Source of the DNA: Hevea brasiliensis | Taxonomy: Eukaryota; Streptophyta; Magnoliopsida; Malpighiales; Euphorbiaceae | Assembly (NCBI RefSeq): GCF_030052815.1 | Contig: NC_079510.1 | Location: forward strand, 39,154,853-39,218,852 | DNA length: 64,000 bases | Reading direction: 5' to 3' | Shown here: positions 1 through 11,969 of the stretch, in pieces | Layout: every line of letters begins with the position of its first letter | How positions within the stretch are numbered: position 1 is the stretch's first letter | Made by a program: the position numbers and the translations under genes | The notes under the pieces: generated by a model | Told to the model about the DNA's origin: nothing | Seen by the model: only the letters and a program-made list of their open reading frames with translations | The model's database searches: none

Positions 1-414
1 CCAAATTGCCCCTCGCCAGTTTGACCCGATTTGAAAATATTTAAATATTTCTTTCTGATCCCTGACCTAATTATTTGACCTACTTAATAATTCTTTTTTG
101 TGATTTTCTCTTTTTCACTGTGTTCGCAATAGTCCTAAGGACAGCGGCGTCACATTTTATGGTTTGAAATTTGAGTTTAAATCGACCTCGCAATCCTTCC
201 CGAGAAGGTCACCCATCACTGTGACTCTCGGCTCAATTAACTTCTTATGTTCTGTTTTTCTTATTTATACTTAACTAATTGACAATTAGTAATTATTTGT
301 GTTCAGGGCTTATCTAGTTGTCTTAAGTGTGGTTCTAATCCTCTTAATTGTCCGGACCGACACCGGTCACCGGAATAGTGAAATATACCAGGCTATGCAA
401 ATAGGGGTGTTACA
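1..414 (-). mobile_element. LTR fragment, Tekay/Del-like type I, cut by the window edge
   Basis: Read on the minus strand this begins with the LTR terminus TGTAACACCCCTATTTGC at base 414 and continues with the same sequence as the first ~400 bp of the type I LTRs at 2380 and 16945, including the CACCGGTCACCGGAA segment. Coding sequence of element C starts abruptly at 415. The insertion therefore lies in C's gag region in the opposite orientation. The inner bases 415-419 (CAGTT) are the expected target duplication, but its partner lies outside the window, so I cannot tell a solo LTR from a complete element. Confidence 0.85.
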
Positions 415-2379
415 CAGTTGGCAGAGGAAGAGGCAGAGGTAGAGGCAATGCTTCGGGCAGTTAGGGTACTGTTGGTCAGTAAGCAAAAGGAAGTGCTTCA
501 GCCAGGGTTTATAGAATGAGATAGCGAGAAGAGGCTGAGACTTCCGATGTGGTAGCCGATACATTCTCTATCTCTGATCAAGAAGTATTTATGTTGTTTG
601 ATCCGGGTTCAACCCACTCGTATGTTAGTGCTAGCATAGTCAGTTCACTTGCCGTTCCGTATTTTAAAATGGATTTTGAAGTTCTAGTAACTAGTCTATT
701 AGGACAAGAGGTTCGGGTCAACAGAATCTATAGAGACTGTCCTTTGGTGATCCAATGACATGTTTTTCTGTCAGATTTGATTGAAATGCCCTTCAGAGAT
801 TATAATATTATCTTGGGCATGGATTGGTTAGCCAGGCATTACGCCATGATTGACTGTAGACTGAAGACAGTCACTTTTGGTCTCCCTTTGTACGGTGATG
901 TGGTAATACATGGGGAGAGGCATTTACTGCCATCAAACATCATTTCAGCTGCACTAGCCAGAAGGATGATCAGAAAGGGGTGTGAAGCATACTTGGCACA
1001 TGTGATAGACACCCAAGTGGGAAGTCCAGCACTGAGGGACATCCCTACAGTATGTGACTTTCCGGATGTGTTTCCTGATGAATTGCTAGGATTACCTCCA
1101 GAAAGAGAAGTGCAGTTTGAGATTGATGTTATGCTTGGTGTGGACCCAATCTCTATAACACCATATAGAATGGCACCAGCAGAATTGAAAGAGTTGAAAG
1201 TGTAGTTGCAAGAGCTGCTTGACAAGGGCTTTATCCGCCCTAGTGTGTCACCTTGGGGAGCGCCACTGTTGTTTGTTAAGAAGAAAGATGGCACTCTCCG
1301 CTTATGTATTGATTATCTACAGTTGAATAAGGTGACAATAAAGAATAGATATCCATTGCCCTGCATTGATGACTTATTTGATCAGTTAAGGGGTGCAACT
1401 GTGTTCTCCAAAATTGACCTGAGATCAGGTTGTTATCAGCTGAAAGTACAAGAATAGAATATTCCTAAAACTGCCTTCAGAACCCGCTATGGCCATTATG
1501 AGTTCTTGGTCATGTCATTCGGGTTAACTAATGCTTTGGCTGCTTTTATGGATCTGATGAACACTATCTTCAGACCATACCTCGATCAGTTTGTTGTGGT
1601 ATTCATAGATGATATATTGGTCTATTCGAGGAGTGCAGAAGAGCATGATAGACATCTGCGGATTGTACTACAGACTTTGAGGGAGAAACAGCTATACACC
1701 AAATTGTCGAAATGTGAATTTTGTCTGAAAGAAATATCTCTCTTGGGGCCTGTAGTATCAGTAGAGGGCATCAAAGTAGATCCAAGTAAGATAAAAGCTG
1801 TCCTTAATTGGAGGCCACCCAGAAATATCACAGAGATTCGTAGTTTTCTGGGTTTAGCTGGATACTACCGTCGATTTGTGAAGGGATTTTCTATGTTGGC
1901 ATCTCCATTGACCAAGCTACTTCGAAAAGATGTGAAATTTCAGTGGACGGATAAATGCCAGCAGAGTTTTGATGAATTGAAGAGATGTTTGACTGAGGCT
2001 CCAGTCCTGACTTTACCTACTCCGGGTAACGAATACACAATTTACAATGATGCTTCTTACAATGGGTTAGGCTGTGTATTGATGCAAGATCGAAATGCCA
2101 TTGCCTATGCATCACGCCAGCTAAAACTGCATGAGAGGAATTATCCAACACATGATTTGGAGTTTGCAGCTATAGTGTTTGCTCTTAAGATCTGGAGACA
2201 CTATTTGTACGGGGAAAAGTGTTACATCTACACAGATTATAAGAGTTTGAAGTATTTGGGCACTCAAAAGGAGTTAAATTTGAGACAGAGGAGATGGTTA
2301 GAGCTGATAAAAGACTATGATTGTCTGATAGACTATCAGCCAGGGAAAGCTAATGTGGTGGCTGACGCCTTAAGTCACA
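415..2379 (+). pseudogene. gag-pol: Element C gag tail, protease, reverse transcriptase and RNase H (broken)
   Basis: The reading starts in the Arg-Gly-rich tail of gag ([12 protein letters not shown], from about 420). The retroviral-type aspartic protease follows (FDPGSTHSY near 600, where DPG stands in place of the usual D-T/S-G). The RT comes next: [10 protein letters not shown] and FIDDILVYS (about 1590-1620) are the fingers and the FxDD active site. RNase H follows, with the catalytic TDYKSL at about 2240 (His replaced by Tyr) and ADALS at the end. In-frame stops occur in the gag tail, at about 755 (a Gly codon), 1203 and 1455. Several are CAG to TAG changes. The copy stops at the inserted LTR just after the ADALS motif and resumes at 6051. 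It cannot make protein. Confidence 0.9.
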
Positions 2380-5300
2380 TGTAACACCCCCGTTTGCATA
2401 GCCTGGTAGATTTCACTGTTCCGGTGACCGGTGTCGGTCCGGACAATTAATGGGATTAAGGCCACACTTAAGACAACTTGAGAAGCCATAAACACAAATA
2501 ATTAGTAATGTTTAATTAGTTAACTATAAATAAGAAAAATAGAACATAAGAGGTTAAACAAGCCGAGAGTCACAGCGATGAGTGACCTCCTGAATGATCA
2601 AGTCGTTTTAAACTCAAATTTCGAACCGTAAAAAGTGACGCTGCGGTCCTTAGGACCCTTATGGACACAGTGGAAAAGAGAAAATCATGAAAAAGAACTG
2701 TTAAGCCAGTCAAATAATTAGGTCAGGGAGCAGGAAGAAATATGGAATTAATTGCAAACCGGGATGAACCGGCGAGGGGCAATTTGGTCAATTGACCCCG
2801 AGAGCTGACTCCTGACCTAACTGTCAAATAAAATCGAAGAAAAGAAAATTTCGGAATTGAGAATTAAATTAAAGAACTAATAGAAAAATAAATAGAAAAA
2901 AAAAAGAGAAAAAGAAGATGGGAAAAGTCAAAGGTGATGTCATAAAAGAATTAATTAAATGAATTATTAAATTTGGATTTTTTGGTCTTCCATAAGCAAA
3001 ATAAAAAGAAAAGAAATTGGTTTTTTTTTTTCTTTCTTCTTCATTTTCGTCAACCTTCATCTCCTCTCTCATCTCTCTCTTTTTCTTAACCTCCACCATT
3101 GAAGCTCACTAAAAAGCTTCTTAAACCTAAGATTTGAGCCATAAAATTTATAAGTTTCTTAATTAAAACTTGTAGTTGAGTCTTGTTAAGAAGATTGGGA
3201 AGAGAAAAATTTTAAAAAGCTTGAAGAATCAAGAAGTTGGAAAGCTCCATTTGAGGTAAGCTCTCTTCCTTAATTTTGATTGAATTATAAGTATAGAAGT
3301 AAGATGAAAGTGGTTAGAAATACATGAAAACATGCAAAATCATACCTATCTAAAACCCTAGGAATTTCAGCCAGCCTAAAGGGAGTATGAATTGCATGAA
3401 TTTAATGGGTGTGAATGAGTTTAGGAACCATACTTAGTTGAATGATTAGCATTAAAACCATTGGATGTAGTTAATTGCATGAAATGTATGAGTTAGGGTT
3501 TGAAGGCTAGGGTTTGTGAACCAAATTTTGGAGAAATGCTTAAATGATGACTTTGGTCTATTGTGAGATGAAAAATGGTCAATAATGACCAAAAGAGATG
3601 TGTGGAAATTGTGAAAATGAAAACCAAATTCGTAGGTCCAATGGTCATGCTGCTGGGAGCATGACCAAACCTACTTTGAAGGACCAAAACTCAAATTTTA
3701 CAAGCCTAATGGATATGCCACCAATTGGAGATGAAAATAGACATAAAAGAGCACAATTTTCATTAAGGAACCATGGCCAAAAACTGACCAAAACTTGGTG
3801 AAACAATTGACCAAAGTGAAATGATAGTAGGCTGCCACTGCACAAACTGACCAAATGAACAGTAACTGTTCATTTGGTCATAACTCGAGCTAGACAGGTC
3901 AAATTGACCTGAAATTTGGCCAGGGGTTAGAGGAGATATAGATCTAAAACTTTTATGAAGAACATCATCCCAAATTATGCCATTAACCCATTCAAATTAT
4001 TTAGCAAAGTTGAGTTATCAAACCTGCAACTCTGCAGATTTTCATTTGGGCAGTAATGTTTGGATAGCTATAACTCTCTCTAGAAAACTCGGATTTAGGC
4101 GATTCTTGAACCGATGGAAACCTAAGACATAGTACAACATTTCATATGAAGAAAGTGAGACCAAATTATGAACTTAACTTGATCAAATTATTGACCAAAG
4201 TTGGACCAAAATCTGCCAGAACCCAAAAGTGCAATATGAACAGTGCACGTGAACAGTAAACTTATTTTGGCCATAACTTGAGCTACAAAACTCCGATTGT
4301 GGTGATCCAAAAATGAGAATACACTTAAGACAATAAGGAACATTTTCTATGAAGGAAGTTTTGTCAAATTCCAACAGTAGATCGACCAATGGAACAGTGC
4401 AACTTCGGAGAACCAAAACCGAAAATTGGCAATTTTGCCAAAATGATCTAAGCTTTAAACAAATGACCAAAACCAACAAGTTTGGTGACCAAAATGTGGT
4501 ATGTGGGTGAAGTTGGAGTTCCCATACCTATTAAGCCTTAGAAAGTCAATAATTTGACTTGAATAGTGCAGTGAATAGTAACCCGAAACACAAAATTTCG
4601 AGAACATCGAATTTAACACGTTAGAGCTAGCTAAATGTGAAGTTAAGTTTATTTTGGATTTATTTTAAGTTCTAGTACTGAAACATTGTAAAATTGTGTG
4701 TTTCAGTTGAAAAGAATATCGGAAAGGAACCCAAGGAACCGAGTCGAGGCTAAAGGACGACTCGTTTGAGGTTTGTGCACAACATATACTTTTATAATCA
4801 TCTTTTGCATATCGTTTTAAATAATATGAAATATTGGATTATGGCATTCTTATGATGTTTGATCTAAATTGTTGAAAGTTATTATGTATATTTGAAAAGA
4901 CAATGTTTAGCAAATTGTTAAGATAAGTTTTGAAACCACAGTGTCATGACCACATATTTGAACACCTCACTAGCACGACTAGTGGGGGTAATTAGTTTCG
5001 AATTTTGATTCCTTCTCTGGAGAAGTGTTGAGGTGTGCCAATAGAAGAGGATGTGAATGGATATCCATATATCTGAGCTAGCTAGCCTTGTGATAAGATT
5101 TCTCTTTAGCCTCTAGCTATTGAGATTTATGTGATTTCTCTTAGCCTCGGCTATTGAGATTCTATTTGTTTCGAATGGCATGATCTAACTGTGGGTTTTA
5201 TGAAATGTGTTTTGATACTTTGAAATGAACTTGGTTTACATGTAAAATCTCACAATGCATGATTGTATTTAATTTTCATGTTTAGCCAAATTTTTGAATG

Positions 5301-6050
5301 AATGTGCTTTAAGTTTTGCATAAAGATTATTTTAGTATATTGTGCACCACTGAGTCCTAGTACTCGTGATAGCTTTATTGCCGCAGATACGAGATTAGAG
5401 GAGCAAGCAGATCGAGTTTCGAGGTGTGAGAAGCTACCACCTAAAGTTTTGGGTATAATTTATACCCTAATCAGTAAATATTTCTTTTGATGTATATATT
5501 GCACATAAATGTATGGACATGTACATGGGTCTTGAGCAGCTTGTACAAAGTTTGTATAAAAGTTGTAATAAATTTTAGTTTGGACTTTCTGAATGTAAAT
5601 TTTAGTATGATGAATATATAAATTGTTTATCTTGAATGGAATATGAATAAATGATATTGATGGACAGTATTTTGAAGGAATTATTGAACTTGTGAATTTG
5701 AGAAATTGATTGAGATTGAGTTTGAAATTGAAGCAGTTGTTGAGAAAAATTTTTAGAAGTGCTTTTTACAGGTATTCGAAGAACGGTTTTCTCAAAATAC
5801 AGAGGATACTCTGTCAAAATTTTTATAAAATTTGCGGAAAAATAAAATGGGCCAAAATTTCCAACTAGCTTTCAACTTAATTACATGTTTTAAATATTTA
5901 TTAGAAATCCTCACCACTTATCAAAAAATAAGAAAATTGTTTTAAAATCCCTTGTAGGGTACTTAATGAGTTATCGGTAGGTGAAGTGCGGTAGTTCATT
6001 AGGTATTCTACGGGATCATGTTATGCCTTACAGAGGGGTAAGGTGTGACA
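2380..6050 (+). mobile_element. Solo LTR, type I (3671 bp), in RNase H/integrase of C
   Basis: It starts TGTAACACCCCCG and ends GGTAAGGTGTGACA, the same termini as the LTRs of A and C, with no PBS or coding sequence inside. It is flanked by TCACA (2375-2379) and TCGCA (6051-6055). A Cpg-to-CA transition explains the single mismatch in the target duplication, and the pol reading resumes exactly across the join. It is the product of recombination between the two LTRs of a former complete element. It retains a strong splice donor GAG|GTAAGC at 3256, stem-loops at 4678-4707, 4740-4764, 5451-5467 and 5961-6004, and an AATAAA-type signal near 5560. Confidence 0.92.
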
Positions 6051-6055
6051 TCGCA

Positions 6056-7195
6056 AGACTATGGCAAGTCTACAGGTTACTCCTTTGTCTATGGTACATG
6101 AGTTGAGATCATTACATGCCAGCTTAGAGATTGATGATGAGGGGCAGACAGCAGTTGCATGGCATGTACAGCCAATGTTGATTGATCAGATAAGGATGGC
6201 TGCTTAGAATGATCAGAAGTATTAGAAGCTGTTGGAAGAAGTCTGGCAGGGCAAGAAACCAGAATTCTCAATAAGAGATGACGGTTTATTGCCACACCAG
6301 GGTAGAATGTGTGTTCCTAATGATGTTGATTTGAGGCAGATCATTTTGAAGGAAGCACATGAGTCTCCTTTTGCTATACACCCTGGTGGCACAAAAATAT
6401 ATAAGGGGCTAAAGGAGCATTACTGATGGATGGGTATGAAAGGAGATGTAGCAGAGTTTATTTCTAAATGCCTAACTTGTCAGCAAGTGAAGGCAGAGCA
6501 TCAAGTACCCGCTGGGTTGTTACATCCACTACCAGTACCAGAATAGAAATGGGAGAGAATAACGATGCATTTTGTGATGGGACTTCCGTGGACACAGAAG
6601 AGTCATGATGCAATTTGGGTCATTGTTGACAGACTGACCAAGTCTGCTCATTTTCTGCCAGTTTGGATGGACTACAGTTAAGAAAGATTGGCCAAGTTAT
6701 ACATTGATGAGATTGTGAGACTGCATAGAGTGCCAGTATCCATCGTATCAGACAGAGATCCTAGGTTCACTTCTAGATTCTGGGGTAGTCTTCAGAGAGC
6801 CCTAGGAACTAGATTGAACTTCAGCACGACATTCCACCCACAGACAAATGGCTAGCCTGAGAGGGTAATTCAGATCTTGGAGGACATGCTACAGGCTTGT
6901 GTGATTGAGTTTAAGGGCAATTGGGACATACACTTGCCTTTGATTGAGTTTGCTTACAATTACAGCTACCAATCAAGCATTGGGATGCCTCCATATGAAG
7001 CTTTGCATGGCAGAAAGTGCAGAACTCCCCTATTTGGGATGAAGTAGGTGAAAGAAAGTTGAGTAGGCCAGAAATTGTTCAGCAAACTGAGGAGAAGATT
7101 AGGATGATCAAAGATCGACTTAAGACTGCATCAGACCGTCAGAAGTCCTATATTGATTTAAAGAGAAGGGATATTGAGTATACAATGGGTGAGAA
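6056..7195 (+). pseudogene. gag-pol: Element C RNase H/integrase linker and integrase (broken)
   Basis: This resumes C's pol reading after the solo LTR. The integrase zinc domain (HESPFAIHPGG, then CLTCQ) lies at about 6358-6483. The catalytic core begins near 6570 (first Asp changed to His, MHFVMGLP), the second Asp is in VSDRDPRF at about 6750, and the Glu is in PERVIQ at about 6860, next to an in-frame TAG. Stops are frequent: CAG to TAG several times, and TGG to TGA or TAG at about 6424 and 6543. A 1-bp deletion near 7030 shifts the frame. Element B is inserted after the codons for YTMGEN, with GAGAA duplicated. Confidence 0.88.
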
Positions 7196-8596
7196 TGTAA
7201 CACCCCTATGTTCAGTAGGGCGTTCTACTGTTCCTGTGACCAATGTTGTCCGGACAGCTAGGATGCCTAGAACTACACTTAGATATGGGTGAGGAGACAT
7301 AAAATAATGAAATACAAGAAAAGAAAATACAAGAAAAACAAAGGAAAAATAATAGCAATGAAATGTAACCAAGTTAAACGAGTCGAGAACCCTAGCGATG
7401 GGTGACCGCACCAGGAAGTTGCAGCGTGGACCGTTGACTAGCCCTGAATCGCGGGGAACCCTGGAAAATATTTTTAAGACATAATTAAAGACCTATTGAA
7501 GTATAAATATCATTAGAAATATCAAAGAAAAATTAATTAAAATGCAATATACATGAAAATAAATTGTGTAACATGTACCAACACTAAAAGGCTATTAAAG
7601 GTGACAATTTGGTAACATTAAAACCTAATTCACCTAGAGTGCATCGAGGGTCAACATCTTAGGTTGACTAAGAAAATAATAGAATTCAATGAGTTAATTA
7701 TTAAGCTTTATTCTTAGAGACAGTTTAAATGAGTACTGAAACACTTCAAATTGTGTGTTTCAGTTAGCAAAGACTCAGGGAAGGGGAAGGAAACACTGAG
7801 TCCCAGACATTTATCAGAGGTTTGTGCACAATAGTTATTTCTTTTGAATTTTTCAATTGAAATAAATTATGACTATTTGTATATTATTGTTTTAAATTGT
7901 GAAAATTTGTTTGAATGGTATTTGATGGATACTTATTGATTGAAAAGCATTGTAAATGGTTTAAAACTACAGCTATAATGTATATTGATTGAATTCCTCG
8001 CTAGCTTGTCTAGTGGGACGAATTGACTTTGAATTCCCTCTCTGGCTGAAGTGTTGAGGTGTGTGCCTGTTGAGGACGAATAGAATGAGTACTCATATTA
8101 TTGCTAGCTAGCTATGTTATTCCTCACTAGCCATCGGCTTTTGGGACGAATTGAACTTTAGAATATGATTAAGCTGTGTGTGTGGTTTATTGATATTTAT
8201 TGTGATATTGTAAAACAGATTTTAAATTCTTTATGACATTCACTGTCTTTGAAGTTAACTATGGTTTTAAGTATCCACTATTTATATGACTTATGATTTG
8301 TGATTTAAATTTGTATTTGGTTAATGTTGTGCACCACTAAGACAATGGCTCAGCGATAGCTTTTCATTACTGTCACAGGTAGACAGACTGACAGGGCAGC
8401 AGATTAGGCTGCGAGTGCTTCAGTGAGAGATCATCGGGTATATTGAGTATACCATATTTTGCATTTTATATTGTAATGTATGTTCACTGTATGTATATAG
8501 TGTTCTTGGTTGTGAGCAGTTGTAAATTAAAATTGTACATTGAAGTTGTAAAATAAATTGTAATTTATTTTGGCTTGTAAAAATTTGTGATATATT
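7196..8596 (+). mobile_element. Element B 5' LTR, first part (internally deleted)
   Basis: It matches the start of the 3' LTR at 29201. After about 345 bp (near 7541, after TTAATTAAAATGC) it jumps to the sequence found at about 31290 in the 3' LTR, so roughly 1.75 kb is missing. The missing part contains the region equivalent to the leader and splice donor at 30070, so this LTR has probably lost its promoter. The LTR is then interrupted at 8597 by element A and continues at 20425. Confidence 0.9.
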
Positions 8597-11375
8597 TGTA
8601 ACACTCCCATTTGCATAGCCTGGTATATTTCACTGTTCCGGTGACCGGAGTTGGTCCGGACAATTAAGGAGATTAGAACCATACTTAAGACAACTAGAGA
8701 AGCCATAAACACAAATAATTAGTAATTGCCAATTGGTTAAGTATAAATAAGAAAAACAGAACATAAGAAGTTAAACGAGCTGAGAGTCACAGCGATGGGT
8801 GACCTTCTCGAGAATGACTGCGAAGTCGATTTAAACTCAAATTTCGAATTGTAAAATGTGACGCCGTGGTCCTTAGGACCATTACGAACATAGTGGAAAA
8901 GAGAAAATCATGAAAAAGGTTGTTAAGCCAGTGAAATAATTAGGTCAGGGAGCCGAAAGAAATGTTGAATTATTTGCAAACCGGGTTGAACCGGTGAGGG
9001 GCAATTTGGTCAATTGACCCCGAGAGCTGACTCCTGGCCTAACTGTCAAATAAAATCGGAGAAAAGAAAATTTCGAAATCCATAATTAAATTAAAGAACT
9101 AATAGAAAAATTAAAAAAAAAAGAAAGAAAATGAAAAAGGAGTAGGAAGATGACATCATGCATGATGCCATAAATCCTATAACTAATAAATTAATTAAAT
9201 TGATTTTTTTTGGGGTCTTCCATAAGGCAAAATAAATTAAAGAAAGGAAAAGAAAAAAAAATTCATTGACTTCTTCTTTTACCCATGTTGTCGCCTCACT
9301 CACCCTCACTTCTCCATTGTTGATCTTCCATTAAAGCTTGCACTCAAGCTTAAACTTCTTCATTAAACCTTAATAACTTCCATAAAAACCTTATTAGGAG
9401 CTTGTTTTAGTCACTTGAGAAGAAGATTGAAAGTGGAAAGAAATACAAAAGATAGAGGTTTGAAGGAATTGAAGTTCTAAGAAAGGTTAGTATGCTAATT
9501 TTTAATTTTCTACTTCAAATGCATGTTTAGTTATTTAAATGAGCTTAGAAACCAAAGAAATGAAAAGAAAAATTTGTTGAGGGACCATGAATGATTTTCG
9601 GCCAGCATGTATATGGGGGTGTGATTGCATGATTTGATTAACTTAGATGGTGATATGAACTTTAAGTAGTTAAATGGTTGTGATTAAAGGCTTGAATTAG
9701 CTAAATGCAAGGAAATTGTGAATTAGGGTTTTGGACATTAGGGTTTAGAGACAAAAAATGTAAGGCAGTGGTAAATGATGTTTTTGACCTAATGTGAAGT
9801 GAGAAATGGTCATTTGTGACCAAATGAAGTGTGTTGGAATGGTTGGAGTTAAGGCCAAATTCGGATTGAGTGTGGTCATGCTGCTGGCAGCATGACCAAG
9901 TTACCTTTGAGGGACCAAAAATGAAATTTTACAAGTCCAATTGGTATGAGACCAATTGGGAATGAAAATAGACACTAAATGACACAATTTTCATTTAGGA
10001 AGCATGCCCAAAAAGTGACCAAAACCTAGTGAACAAATTGATCAAACTTGAAAAATCAGTCTGCCCTGTACAAACTGACCAAATGAATAGTGTTTATTCA
10101 TTTGGCCATAACTTGAGCTAGAAAGGTCTAAATGACCTGAAATTTTACCACTGGTTAGATGAGATATAGACCTAAAACTTTCATGAAAAACACAAACTCA
10201 AATTATGCCATTAACCAAGTCATTTGGCTACCCTAATTTGGTGACCCAAAACTGCCAGCACCAAAAATTGCCCAGAATTCTGGGTTGAGTCCAATCCGGC
10301 AGCCATGGTTCAAATGGCTATAACTTGAGCTACAAAACTCCAATTGGAGTGATTCAAAAAGGAGAATAAACTTAAGACAATAGGGAACATTTTCTATGAA
10401 GAAAGTTTTGCCAAATTCCAACAGTAAAATGACCAATGGAACAGTGCAACCTAAGGCACCAAAACTGAAAATTTGCAATTTTGCCTAAAGGACTTAAGTT
10501 TTGAGAAAATGACCAAAACCAACAATTGGTGACCAAAATGTGGTATGTGAGTGAAGTTGGAGTTCCCATACCTATTAAGCCTTAGAAAGTCAACAAATTG
10601 ACATGAATAGTATAGTGAATAGTAATCCCGAAACACAAATTTTAAAGAACGTCGAGTTTAGCAGATATAAGCTAGATAAAAGTGAAATTGAATTTATTTT
10701 TGGATTTATGCTAAGTTATGGTACTGAAACACTGTGAAACTATGTGTTTCAGCTAAAAAAGACTTGAAAAGTCTGAGAGACTGAGTCAAGGCCTAGAGGC
10801 GACTCACGTCAAGTTTGTGCACAATAAACCTTATTTGAGCATTTTGTCATTGAAAAATTGATTTAGTGTGATTTACGAAAATTTGAAGTTAATTATGAAT
10901 TGTGTTGCCACCTTGTGAATGAAATTATGACTTTGGAAATTTATTGGATTTCTCATGAATCATTTGAATAAAATGTTTGAAATTAATTTTTGATTCACAC
11001 TTAGCATGACAGTGCCTTATTTTTCCTCCTCCATTTATAGGGTGAGATCGGTTATTTTTCCTCCCTCTCTGGTTTACCAGTTGAGGTTGTAGATCGGATG
11101 AGTACTCATTAGCTAGCTAGCCACCTCCCTCATTGATTTCGATTAGTGGGGGTTGTAGATTGCTTTGTCGTGGTGGACAACACGGCATTGATCGGAAATT
11201 TTGTGTCATGGCTTAAGTTGTGTATGGCTTGGCAACACTGTGTTTATTAAATTATTTGACTAAATTGTGTTATTATGAGTTTTGATAATTTGTGAAATGT
11301 GATTGAGAAATATTTAAGTTGTGTTTTGATAATGAATGATTTATGTTTTGTATTTAAAATTTTTATTGTGCACCA

Positions 11376-11395
11376 CTGAGTATTTTTATACTCAG
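11376..11395 (+). promoter_or_regulatory. Conserved LTR stem-loop after GTGCACCA
   Basis: CTGAGTAT-TTTT-ATACTCAG, a perfect 8-bp stem, directly after the conserved GTGCACCA and before CGATAGCTT. The same place is a stem in every LTR copy examined, although the arms differ; in element F it is CTAAGCA/TGCTTAG (49612-49628). The role is unknown. Confidence 0.55.
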
Positions 11396-11571
11396 CGATA
11401 GCTTATTTTGCTGTCGCAGATAAGAGCAAGGAGAAAGCAGCAGAGTGAGCTACTATTGAATTGAGGACCACATTGATCTTTTTGTACGGGTATTGTTTTA
11501 TACCCTTGTAGTTAATTTCGATGTAAATATTGTAATATTTTATGTATCAATGTAAAGTTGAGCAGTTGTAT

Positions 11572-11577
11572 AATAAA
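11572..11577 (+). promoter_or_regulatory. Candidate polyadenylation signal in element A 5' LTR
   Basis: AATAAA within the conserved GAGCAGTTGTATAATAAATT block about 480 bp before the LTR end. Equivalent AATAAATT blocks occur in the other type I LTRs and in B. It would mark the 3' end of the R region. Assignment rests on position and conservation only. Confidence 0.4.
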
Positions 11578-11969
11578 TTGTAATAATATTATTTTTAGAT
11601 TTTCTTCTGTAAATTAAGATTATATTTGTGAATTTCATACTATATGCACTGTGGATGGAATTATGAAATATCTTAAGTTGATAAATTGTTGGTTGAACTG
11701 TGGAATGATTTGATTTGTGTTGATTTGAGATTATTTGGAGGTTGGGAGTTGTGGAAAATTATTGGAAGTGTTTTTCTCAGGTATTTGAAGAACTGTTTTC
11801 TCAAAATACAGATGGCACTATGCCGAAATTTTTATAAAATTTGCGAAAAAATAAAAATGGACAAAAATTTTTACTAGTTTATAAGCTTTGAATAAATGAT
11901 TTTAATTCCTACCAAAATGCTCACCACTTCCAAAATGCAAGAAAATAGTTTTAAAATCTCTTGTAGTGT

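Noticed and set aside
839..1294. Minus-strand open frame opposite protease/RT of C (also 13840-14262 and 22613-22960)
   Set aside because: Recurs only as the antisense shadow of a conserved pol region; no own start signals.
2869..4479. Short open frames within LTRs on both strands
   Set aside because: They are 60-100 codons, repeat in each LTR copy with changing frames, and show no protein similarity; treated as chance frames.
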